NCBI GenBank assembly: GCA_945952175.1
Contig: CAMFHW010000152.1
Coordinates: 1-8,534, forward strand
Length of the DNA: 8,534 bases
Source: an uncultured Phenylobacterium sp.
Lineage (GTDB): Bacteria > Pseudomonadota > Alphaproteobacteria > Caulobacterales > Caulobacteraceae
Direction of reading: 5' to 3'
The position numbers were made by a program, and so were the translations under genes. Every line of letters starts with the position of its first letter. The first letter of the stretch is position 1. Below are positions 1 through 4,701 of the stretch, in pieces. The notes under the pieces were generated by a model. The model was not told where the DNA came from, ran no database searches, and saw nothing but the letters and a program-made list of their open reading frames with translations.

Positions 1-1
1 C

Positions 2-46
2 GTCAAGAGCTGGCTCGTGGTGAACCGCCGGCGCGCTGAACGATGA
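2..46 (+). CDS. C-terminal tail of an upstream gene (partial)
   Basis: The frame starting at base 2 reads 14 residues ending in NRRRAER and stops with TGA at 44-46. This stop overlaps the ATG of the next gene (ATGA at 43-46), the usual translational-coupling arrangement, and that is the main reason for preferring this frame. Another frame also stops nearby (TGA at 37-39), so the assignment is tentative. Too little sequence is present to suggest a function. Confidence 0.4.
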   Translation, partial: VKSWLVVNRRRAER

Positions 47-489
47 CGTGGAAATCTGGCCGACTGATCATGTCGGGGCTGCTGATTGGGGCGGGCGCCG
101 CGATGTTCTTGTGCGCCCTTTGGGTCGACTCTCGCTGGCGTGCTGATGCTCCGCGGAGCGCCGATCCTATCAAGGGCCTGATCTATCCACACAACGAGCA
201 CGGCCTCATCACCTACTTCACGGCCTTTCAGGCGACTTCGACCGCACTCCTATTCGCGACCTTTCTGGCGGTCTTCATGCTGGGGTGGGGATTCGCGCCC
301 AAGAAGAACTTCAGAGACCAGCCGGGCCGATGGGGGATGAGCGTCCGGTTCGACATCGATGGTTCAAAGCGGGCCTTGATCATTGCCCAATGCTTCGGGG
401 CGATTTGCGGCGTGGCGATCATCAGAGCGCTTGGCCCGACGATCGTGACTATATTGATCGCGCATGGCGTGGTCCTGAACCTTGGCTGA
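43..489 (+). CDS. Small multi-pass membrane protein of unknown function
   Basis: This 148-residue protein is hydrophobic over about half its length. Likely membrane segments lie at residues 8-28 (LIMSGLLIGAGAAMFLCALW), 61-83 (around STALLFATFLAVFMLGWGF), and 111-147, which is long enough for one long or two short helices separated near Gly131-Pro132. The loop at residues 29-60 is polar and contains HNEHG. The loop at 85-110 is basic (PKKNFRDQPGR), so by the positive-inside rule it is probably cytoplasmic. The ATG overlaps the stop of the preceding frame, suggesting co-transcription with an unseen upstream gene. I do not recognise a family. Third-position bias is weaker than in the efflux genes at the other end of the window. 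The gene is probably real because the hydrophobic pattern is coherent and the opposite-strand frame (228-890) has no protein-like character. Confidence 0.7.
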   Translation: MTWKSGRLIMSGLLIGAGAAMFLCALWVDSRWRADAPRSADPIKGLIYPHNEHGLITYFTAFQATSTALLFATFLAVFMLGWGFAPKKNFRDQPGRWGMSVRFDIDGSKRALIIAQCFGAICGVAIIRALGPTIVTILIAHGVVLNLG

Positions 490-557
490 GCTGCGACCCG
501 TTGGTGCATGTCGAAAGCGTTGTCGCGGCCCTGCCTTGCGGGCAAGCTCAGGCCGAT

Positions 558-989
558 ATGCGACGCCCCGATCATCTGAGCGAAGAAGCGCCGGGCTATG
601 TGCTTCATACGAACAGGGAACTCGGCTTCATGCTGAGGGGCGCAAAGCCACTTGCGATGTTCTACGAGGCGGATGGCCTCTTCGTGGATGTCGTCCAGCG
701 ATACCTGCGGATCTTCGACAGATATGTTCGCTTGGGCGTGTTCGTCCGCCGCGACCATATTGAGCCCTGGCCGGATGGCCACACTCTGCACCGCGTGCTC
801 TTCGCTCGCCCCGAAGAGGCCTGGCGCATCGATGCGATGATCGAGCTCATGAGCGTCCTGAAAACCCCGGGCGCTTGGACCGATGAACACGAGCGCGAAG
901 AAGGGCGCCTGCTCGGATATGAGGAGTGGCAGAACGACCTCTGGCTTGCCCGACGCCGGCTTCCCTTACCTTCGGGCGCTCTCAGCTAA
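558..989 (+). CDS. Hypothetical soluble protein, about 143 residues
   Basis: The protein reads from MRRPDHLSEE to a stop at 987-989. It looks like a compact soluble alpha/beta protein. Residues 27-60 hold alternating hydrophobic segments (KPLAMFYEADGLFVDVVQRY), and residues 85-104 form an apparent amphipathic helix (PEEAWRIDAMIELMSVL). An acidic C-terminal stretch follows, with EGRLLGYEEWQNDLW at 115-129. I associate a helix ending in RLLGY with uncharacterised short proteins from proteobacteria but cannot name a family. The start is uncertain. The frame is open back to 285, but that extension overlaps the membrane-protein gene and reads as low-quality shadow sequence, rich in Arg and Asp. 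ATG 558 has only a weak upstream AGG (550-552); TTG 501 or GTG 504 are alternatives that would add 18-19 residues. No signal peptide or membrane segment is visible. Confidence 0.65.
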   Translation: MRRPDHLSEEAPGYVLHTNRELGFMLRGAKPLAMFYEADGLFVDVVQRYLRIFDRYVRLGVFVRRDHIEPWPDGHTLHRVLFARPEEAWRIDAMIELMSVLKTPGAWTDEHEREEGRLLGYEEWQNDLWLARRRLPLPSGALS

Positions 990-1162
990 TCCACTGCCCA
1001 CACTTGGCGTGTGCGGCATTCGCCACAAGGTCGTTTGGGCGCCAGAAGCTGACGTTGGGCCCACGGCGGGTAGCGGACGCCGGTCGCACTCTGCCGGAGG
1101 ACTGCTTTCGACCCTTTGCGGCTGTTCAGGATGACCGCTTGTCGGCACACTTCCCCGTCTTT

Positions 1163-1167
1163 GGGGA
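1163..1167 (+). promoter_or_regulatory. Shine-Dalgarno GGGGA for the S51-like gene
   Basis: GGGGA lies 8 nt before GTG 1176. It decides the start: the frame is open further back to ATG 1116, but the extra 20 residues (RLFRMTACRHTSPSLG...) do not resemble the family, and the protein then begins with the expected first beta strand, RLYLSSFRMGD. Confidence 0.6.
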
Positions 1168-1175
1168 CTTGGCGC

Positions 1176-1799
1176 GTGCGACTCTATCTCTCGTCATTTC
1201 GGATGGGCGACGACTTTGGCCATCTCATGAACGCGCTGCCGGCCGGCAGCGCGGTGGCGGTTGTCTCGAACGCCGTGGACTTCATCCCCCTTGATGATCG
1301 AGTCGCCTACGCCCGCAACGTCTTTGACCCCGTGGAGCACTTCAGGTCGTTCGGGCTCGAAGCTTTCGACCTCGACCTGCGAAAATACTTCGGCCGTTCG
1401 AGAGAACTGGAAGTGGAGGTGGCCAAGGTTCAGCTCATCTGGGCGAACGGCGGCAATGCCTTCATGCTCAGGCGAGCGATGGCTCAGAGCGGGCTGGATC
1501 GCATCCTGCGTGAACGCGTGACAGCCGGCACTCTCATTTATGGCGGCTGGAGCGCGGGGTCCGTGGTCGCCGGCCCGACGCTTCAGGGCATCGAGATGAT
1601 GGACGATCCGCACGTCTTGGTTGACGGCTATGTCCCCGAGCCAGTCTGGGAGGGACTGGGGCTGGTTGATTTCAGCATCGTCCCTCATTTCCAATCCGAC
1701 CACCCGGAAGCCGAAGCGGCCGCACGCACGGTCGCATGGATGACTGAAAGGGGCCTGCCTTTCAGGGCCCTGCGCGACGGAGAGGCGGTCGTCGCCTAG
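1176..1799 (+). CDS. Peptidase S51 / class I glutamine amidotransferase-like protein (PepE-related)
   Basis: This 207-residue protein has the layout of the S51 group (aspartyl dipeptidase PepE, cyanophycinase and uncharacterised relatives), which have a flavodoxin-like fold with a Ser nucleophile at a sharp turn. An N-terminal beta strand RLYLSSFRMGD is followed by LPAGSAVAVVSNAVD (residues 21-35). GGNAFMLRRAM at 92-102 is the family's GGNTF-type motif. GGWSAGSVVAGP at 123-134 is the nucleophile elbow, with Ser126 as the predicted nucleophile. VPHFQSDHPE at 169-178 supplies the likely catalytic His171, and the end FRALRDGEAVV is typical of the group. Length is close to PepE (229 in E. coli). 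PepE releases N-terminal Asp from dipeptides, but this protein is too distant for me to assign that substrate. It has no signal peptide, so it is probably cytoplasmic. It lies 186 nt from the upstream gene and is probably its own transcription unit. Confidence 0.88.
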   Translation: MRLYLSSFRMGDDFGHLMNALPAGSAVAVVSNAVDFIPLDDRVAYARNVFDPVEHFRSFGLEAFDLDLRKYFGRSRELEVEVAKVQLIWANGGNAFMLRRAMAQSGLDRILRERVTAGTLIYGGWSAGSVVAGPTLQGIEMMDDPHVLVDGYVPEPVWEGLGLVDFSIVPHFQSDHPEAEAAARTVAWMTERGLPFRALRDGEAVVA

Positions 1800-1816
1800 G
1801 TCCGTTGACCACCCTT

Positions 1817-1853
1817 CCCGCCCCTTTTCCAGCGTCCGTTGCCAGCGGGCGGG
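1817..1853 (+). terminator. Weak GC-rich inverted repeat after the S51-like gene
   Basis: CCCGCCC at 1817-1823 can pair with GGGCGGG at 1847-1853, 18 nt after the stop codon. The 23-nt loop is long and no T-run follows, so this is at best a weak or Rho-assisted terminator. An alternative register pairs 1818-1824 with 1851-1857. Confidence 0.2.
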
Positions 1854-1873
1854 GCGGAAATCTATAGAGCGGC

Positions 1874-2485
1874 ATGGCGATCCGCTTCGGACCCGACTGG
1901 CAAGACGAACTCTGGGCGTCGCCCTATCGGCTTCGGTTCGAGCTGGGCCAGGGCGAAGGCGCGGTGAACCGGTTCACGAGCGCCTATGATCGGGCGCGCC
2001 GCCTGGCGCGGGCGGCCCTGCCGGCCGAGCGGGTGGTCGCGGTCGTCGCCGCCTATCCCAGTCGGCCCGAGCCGCCTAGCGCGATGAGGCGGGGACGGAC
2101 CGGTCGCACCGCCTACGAGGCCCTGGACGAGATGGGAACGCGGACCAGGCCATCGGAGGCCGCCTGGATGGGATTCGCCCATCCCGGCGAAGCGCAGGAC
2201 CCCGAGGCGCGCCCATGGAAGCACCGCGCGATTTCCATCACCTGGGACGAGGCCGATGTCCTCCTGTGGAACCAGATCGCGCAGGAGATCGGCGTCGCAC
2301 CCCGGGCGCCCGTGCTTGCCACGCTCGTCGATGTCGAGCGCGGCGTGAGCGTCCACGCCTATGACGATCGCGGCATGGACATCACCGCCCTGAGCCCTGA
2401 TCCCATCGCACACCTTCGCATGACGTTCGACGCGTGGCTGCTCGACCATGACCGCCCCCGGATGTCGGAGGCGTTCGGGGTCTAA
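1874..2485 (+). CDS. DUF3885-type protein
   Basis: The 203-residue product has the pattern I associate with Pfam DUF3885, a family of unknown function. YRLRFELGQGE near the N-terminus (18-28) is followed by a helical segment with YDRARRLARAALP (38-50). A strand, VVAVVAAYP, lies at 54-62, and a central variable region follows. HAYDDRGMDI at 161-170 is the most diagnostic element, and the C-terminal helix-rich segment ends in DAWLLDHDRPRMSEAF (186-201). Many relatives carry YDDRG followed by a WLLDYDR-like end; that comparison is from memory. It has no signal peptide and no membrane helix. ATG 1874 has a short upstream GAG (1867-1869). Function is unknown, and the neighbours, an S51-like protein and a secreted M23 protein, give no clear clue. 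The gap to the preceding gene (74 nt) is compatible with either co-transcription or a separate promoter. Confidence 0.82.
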   Translation: MAIRFGPDWQDELWASPYRLRFELGQGEGAVNRFTSAYDRARRLARAALPAERVVAVVAAYPSRPEPPSAMRRGRTGRTAYEALDEMGTRTRPSEAAWMGFAHPGEAQDPEARPWKHRAISITWDEADVLLWNQIAQEIGVAPRAPVLATLVDVERGVSVHAYDDRGMDITALSPDPIAHLRMTFDAWLLDHDRPRMSEAFGV

Positions 2486-2517
2486 AGCGCAGGGTCGGCG
2501 CGCTCCGGGGACAGGAA

Positions 2518-2530
2518 CGCCATTCTGGCG
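2518..2530 (+). terminator. Short hairpin after the DUF3885 gene
   Basis: CGCCA at 2518-2522 and TGGCG at 2526-2530 are perfect complements around the loop TTC, 33 nt past the stop codon. The stem is only 5 bp and no T-run follows, so termination is a weak suggestion. The rest of 2486-2740 holds no convincing gene or promoter. Confidence 0.2.
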
Positions 2531-2740
2531 CGTGGCGATCCGTCCCTCGGGCGGCGGTAGGTCCGCTATGCATCGGTCGCTGGCTTGGCGCCGCCGATCG
2601 CCTGGTGTGGAGTCTGCGCCGGGATCGGGCGGGAGGCTCGCGAAGCGTCGTCGCGATTCACAAGGCTCGCGGCGTTGGCCATGCTACGTGATCGGCCAGC
2701 ACAAGGGCCCGGAGCACGGGCAGTCGGGAGCACCACGTCC

Positions 2741-3358
2741 ATGAGCATTCGTCTCCTGATCGCCATATCGGCCGCTGCGGCCGCTGCGTTGGCCGCGTCC
2801 GCCCAAACGCCGAGCCCGGAAAGCGCGAGCGTCTATCGCCTGCCCTATGCGGACGGCACGCAGGTGAAGGTCTTCGACGACTTCGACACCCATAGGCCAC
2901 GCGGCCGCATCGATCTGTTCGGGGTCGGCGCGGAAGGGCCGTTCAAGGTGGTGGCCGCCGGCGACGGGCGGATCGCGGCGATCCAGGACGGATACGGCGA
3001 GCAGCAGAGCGGCCGCGCCGCCAACCTCTGCCACAACAACTATGTCTGGATCGCCCATCCGAACGGCGAATGGACCAACTACTCCCACCTGGCCCAGGGC
3101 TCGGTCACCGGCAAGGCGCACCTGAAGGTCGGCGACGCGGTGAAGGCCGGGCAATATCTCGGCGACGAGGACGCCATCGGCTGCGCCATGCTGAAGCACG
3201 TGCACTTCGAGGTGGTTCGCCCCGACCCGGCGAACCCGATCGACACCGGCGGCTTCCTGACCGACAACGCCGACAGCAAGCGGGAATTGCGGCCACGGTT
3301 CTGTGGCGTTCCCGACGGGGTCAAGAAGGATCAGACCTATACGGCCCGAGCCTGCTGA
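2741..3358 (+). CDS. Secreted M23-family (LytM domain) peptidase-like protein
   Basis: The 205-residue protein starts with a signal peptide: MSIRLLIAIS, then an Ala-rich core, with likely cleavage after Ala-Ser-Ala at residue 21. It is therefore exported to the periplasm. The rest is an M23/LytM fold. A putative first metal motif, THRPRGRID, lies at 50-58; FKVVAAGDGRIAAI at 68-81 is the usual strand after it. NNYVWIAHPNGEWTNYSHL at 99-117 contains the conserved catalytic-type His116; LKVGDAVKAGQYLG follows at 128-141; and HVHFEV at 153-158 gives the H-x-H pair (His153, His155). M23 enzymes cleave peptide cross-links in peptidoglycan with a zinc ion. Here the canonical H-x3-D site reads R-G-R-I-D, with the nearest His (51) seven residues before Asp58, so activity is uncertain. 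Four cysteines (97, 148, 188, 205) could form disulfides. ATG 2741 was chosen because it opens the signal peptide and has GGGAG at 2726-2730, 10 nt upstream. The frame is open upstream to 2585, but that stretch is not protein-like. Confidence 0.85.
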   Translation: MSIRLLIAISAAAAAALAASAQTPSPESASVYRLPYADGTQVKVFDDFDTHRPRGRIDLFGVGAEGPFKVVAAGDGRIAAIQDGYGEQQSGRAANLCHNNYVWIAHPNGEWTNYSHLAQGSVTGKAHLKVGDAVKAGQYLGDEDAIGCAMLKHVHFEVVRPDPANPIDTGGFLTDNADSKRELRPRFCGVPDGVKKDQTYTARAC

Positions 3359-3363
3359 GGCGA

Positions 3364-3426
3364 CCGGGATTCCCGGAGATGTCGCCGCATGCGGGGGGCG
3401 GGCGCGGATCGCCCGAAGCGGATCCG
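3364..3426. terminator. Inverted repeats between convergent genes
   Basis: The 81-nt gap between the M23 gene (+) and the NTF2-like gene (-) holds several GC-rich inverted repeats. CCGGGA/TCCCGG lie at 3364-3369 and 3371-3376, and CGGATC/GATCCG at 3405-3410 and 3421-3426, with an alternative GGGCG/CGCCC pairing at 3400-3414. The convergent position suits a shared terminator, but no T-run is present on either strand, so this is tentative. Confidence 0.25.
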
Positions 3427-3439
3427 GGCCGGCAAGGCG

Positions 3440-3859
3440 CTAGGGTCCGGTCCGCAGGACGGGATCGCCGGTCCTCGGGTTGGTCACCGTGACGTTCTCC
3501 AGCGCCTGGATGAGCCAGGTGTCGGCCGAGCGGCTCAGCACCGCCATGATCAAGGTGTCCACGGCGTGTGGACCTGCGGGATGCGCGGGCCCCGCCGTCA
3601 GTCGACTCCAGATGTGCGCCACGGCGACGTCCTCGCGGATCGACGTCAGTTCGAGCATCTCGTTCGACAGGGTGGAGTCGCTGTAGACCGTCTCGTGGAT
3701 CGGAATGTGCAACGCGATGATCTGATCACGGCCGCGGACATAGTGACCGAAGCGGTTCACGAAGGTCGCATCGTCCGTGAAAAGCGCACCGAGCGCGGCC
3801 ATGTCGTGAGCGTTCCAAGCCGCCTGGAACAGCTCAGGGGCGTCTTCGGGCCGGATCAT
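3440..3859 (-). CDS. NTF2-like protein, SgcJ/EcaC-type
   Basis: The 139-residue product has the NTF2/SnoaL-like alpha+beta barrel pattern. The N-terminal helix APELFQAAWNAHDMAALGALF (7-27) is followed by TDDATFVNRFGHYVRGRDQIIAL (28-50), the typical 'D-A-x-F-V-N-x-x-G-x-x-x-x-G-R-x-x-I' segment of the SgcJ/EcaC subgroup. A helix with HIPIHETVYSDSTL then leads to two long strands, including DVAVAHIWSRLTAG (77-90) and DTLIMAVLSRSADTWLIQALENVTV (101-125). The fold binds small hydrophobic ligands; some members are enzymes and many are uncharacterised, so no reaction is assigned. The ATG overlaps the stop of the upstream VOC gene (ATGA at 3856-3859), indicating a translationally coupled operon. A longer frame runs back to 4027 but simply overlaps the VOC gene out of frame. 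There is no signal peptide. Confidence 0.85.
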   Translation of the reverse strand: MIRPEDAPELFQAAWNAHDMAALGALFTDDATFVNRFGHYVRGRDQIIALHIPIHETVYSDSTLSNEMLELTSIREDVAVAHIWSRLTAGPAHPAGPHAVDTLIMAVLSRSADTWLIQALENVTVTNPRTGDPVLRTGP

Positions 3860-4212
3860 TGCGGCGCTTCGGCTTGCGCAGCCGCTTGAATGCGCCAGAT
3901 CCGCCCATCGGCATCGCGCAGGGTCATCTCGCGGGTTCCCCAATGGGTGTTCTCGAACGGCGTGACGACCTCGGCGCCTGGCGGCGGCTCGAACCCCGCC
4001 TCGCTGTCGGTCCTGAGCAGCAGGCACATTTCCGGCGGCCGGCTCTCCGGCACCTCCGCGATGAAGACATAGGGGCCCGCGCCGTTGCGCAGTTGGCCCG
4101 ACTGATGATCGGTCTCGAACTCCAACCCGAAGCCCAGGGACTGGAAGAATTTCGCCGCCTTGCCCCAGTTGTGCGTCGTCAGGAAGACGGCCTCGAACCC
4201 ACGTGTCGTCAT
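3856..4212 (-). CDS. VOC-fold (glyoxalase/bleomycin resistance-like) protein
   Basis: The 118-residue protein matches a single-module vicinal-oxygen-chelate protein. It begins GFEAVFLTTHNWGKAAKFFQSLGFGLEFETDHQSGQLRNGAGPYVFIAEV (5-54), the usual beta-alpha-beta-beta module with the 'FFQSLGF' helix end. A second module, PEMCLLLRTDSE through VVTPFENTHWGTREMTLRDADGRIWRIQA (60-110), closes with the typical strand pair around RDADGRIW. VOC proteins include metal-dependent lyases, isomerases and dioxygenases as well as drug-binding proteins. I cannot assign metal ligands or a substrate. Start ATG 4212 is supported by GAGGA at 4222-4218 on this strand, 5 nt upstream and inside the 3' end of the RHH gene. 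The stop of the RHH gene is 1 nt before this ATG. A longer frame to 4323 reads as out-of-frame RHH sequence. It is the second gene of the RHH-VOC-NTF2 operon. Confidence 0.88.
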   Translation of the reverse strand: MTTRGFEAVFLTTHNWGKAAKFFQSLGFGLEFETDHQSGQLRNGAGPYVFIAEVPESRPPEMCLLLRTDSEAGFEPPPGAEVVTPFENTHWGTREMTLRDADGRIWRIQAAAQAEAPQ

Positions 4213-4213
4213 G

Positions 4214-4390
4214 TCAGTCCTCACTCTTGGACTTGGGTGCATCTGCAATGGGCGGATCGAGATAGGCGAGCAGCGCCGCCGCGACCAGGGCGGAGAGCGA
4301 TGTCTCCCGTTCGATCGCCGCATGCTTGACCCGCCGTATCAGCATGACCGGCAGGTAGACGTTGAACTGCTTCACATCCTGAGAACCCAT
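4214..4390 (-). CDS. Ribbon-helix-helix (CopG/Arc-type) regulator, 58 residues
   Basis: This short gene reads on the minus strand from ATG at 4390 to TGA at 4216-4214. The order of elements is that of an RHH DNA-binding domain: a beta strand KQFNVYLP at residues 7-14 (alternating polar side chains that would enter the DNA groove), helix A MLIRRVKHAAIERE at 16-29, a Thr-Ser-Leu-Ser turn at 30-33, and helix B SALVAAALLAYL at 33-44. A short polar tail, DPPIADAPKSKSED, ends it. RHH proteins bind DNA as dimers, usually at inverted or tandem short repeats, and most repress their own operon. An 18-bp perfect palindrome ends 5 nt before the start codon. There is no Shine-Dalgarno sequence before this ATG, in line with a leaderless transcript. 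It is the first gene of the operon, and the VOC gene starts 1 nt after its stop. An antitoxin role is possible for the family, but no toxin gene follows. Confidence 0.82.
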   Translation of the reverse strand: MGSQDVKQFNVYLPVMLIRRVKHAAIERETSLSALVAAALLAYLDPPIADAPKSKSED

Positions 4391-4395
4391 GATGC

Positions 4396-4413
4396 TAGCA
4401 TACTAGTATGCTA
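4396..4413. promoter_or_regulatory. 18-bp perfect palindrome, probable RHH operator
   Basis: TAGCATACTAGTATGCTA is identical to its reverse complement. A second perfect palindrome, ATGCTAGCAT (4392-4401), overlaps its left end. The element ATGCTA therefore occurs at 4392-4397 and 4408-4413 in one direction and as TAGCAT at 4396-4401 in the other. Clustered short half-sites of this kind are typical RHH operators. The site stands out as AT-rich in a GC-rich setting and lies directly upstream of the RHH start codon, covering the proposed -10 element. Binding by the adjacent RHH protein is inference. Confidence 0.7.
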
Positions 4414-4424
4414 TCCGAAATCAA
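4397..4424 (-). promoter_or_regulatory. Candidate promoter of the RHH-VOC-NTF2 operon
   Basis: On the minus strand, TTGATT (4424-4419) and TATGCT (4402-4397) resemble -35 and -10 boxes separated by 16 nt. Only 6 nt separate the -10 from the ATG at 4390, so transcription would start at or beside the A of the start codon, giving a leaderless mRNA. This fits the absence of a Shine-Dalgarno sequence. The palindromic operator overlaps the -10 and most of the spacer, so a bound regulator would block polymerase. Confidence 0.45.
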
Positions 4425-4701
4425 GGCCGGACGCCGGTTCGCGGCCGCAAGGCGGGTTGCAGAACGGGACGTTCCGCGCGGCCCCCTGGAACGGGAGCGC
4501 GATGGATCGCTTGAAACGGCGAGCCGCAACGTCACGGCCGGGCCATCCGCCTTGCGATCGACAAATCATCGCCGATCGCAAGGCTGCTACCCGGCCACCC
4601 ACGATCTCCGCGCTCGAAGATTTCCCCGGACGCCGGGCGCGCACGGGTCGCCGGCGCGAGGCCGGCGAAAGGAGACCGTTTCCCGCGACTGGGTCTTCGA
4701 C
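4414..4701. other. Non-coding stretch between efflux operon and RHH operon
   Basis: No convincing gene is seen here on either strand. The + strand frames that cross it are rich in Arg, Ser and Pro and lack domain-like pattern. It holds the candidate -35 box at its left end and two inverted repeats: a strong one at 4549-4584 and a shorter one at 4648-4668 (TCGCCGG/CCGGCGA, 7-nt loop), which lies 34 nt after the efflux pump stop on the minus strand. The region probably separates the two same-direction operons. Confidence 0.5.
4549..4584 (-). terminator. 12-bp perfect inverted repeat downstream of the efflux pump gene
   Basis: GCCTTGCGATCG at 4549-4560 is the exact reverse complement of CGATCGCAAGGC at 4573-4584, around a 12-nt loop. 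It lies about 120 nt after the stop of the minus-strand pump gene. A stem of this length is unlikely by chance and could end transcription or protect the 3' end of the mRNA. No T-run follows on either strand, so it is not a classical intrinsic terminator. A dimeric regulator site or a small structured RNA are alternatives. Confidence 0.4.

Noticed and set aside
228..890. Minus-strand frame of 220 codons opposite the first two genes
   Set aside because: No family motif or hydrophobic pattern, and the + strand frames are more protein-like. It is likely a shadow.
1054..1060. GTTGGGC resembling the R' core of an integron attC site
   Set aside because: No matching RYYYAAC partner or folded attC arms were found upstream, there is no integrase, and the neighbouring gaps lack similar sites. 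It is probably chance.
926..1294. + strand frame spanning the gap between the second hypothetical gene and the S51-like gene
   Set aside because: It overlaps both genes out of frame and has no coherent pattern. The 990-1175 gap appears non-coding.
3440..4390. Toxin-antitoxin system with the RHH protein as antitoxin
   Set aside because: The downstream genes are VOC and NTF2-like folds, not known toxins such as RelE/ParE, PIN or GNAT. An autoregulated metabolic or detoxification operon fits better.
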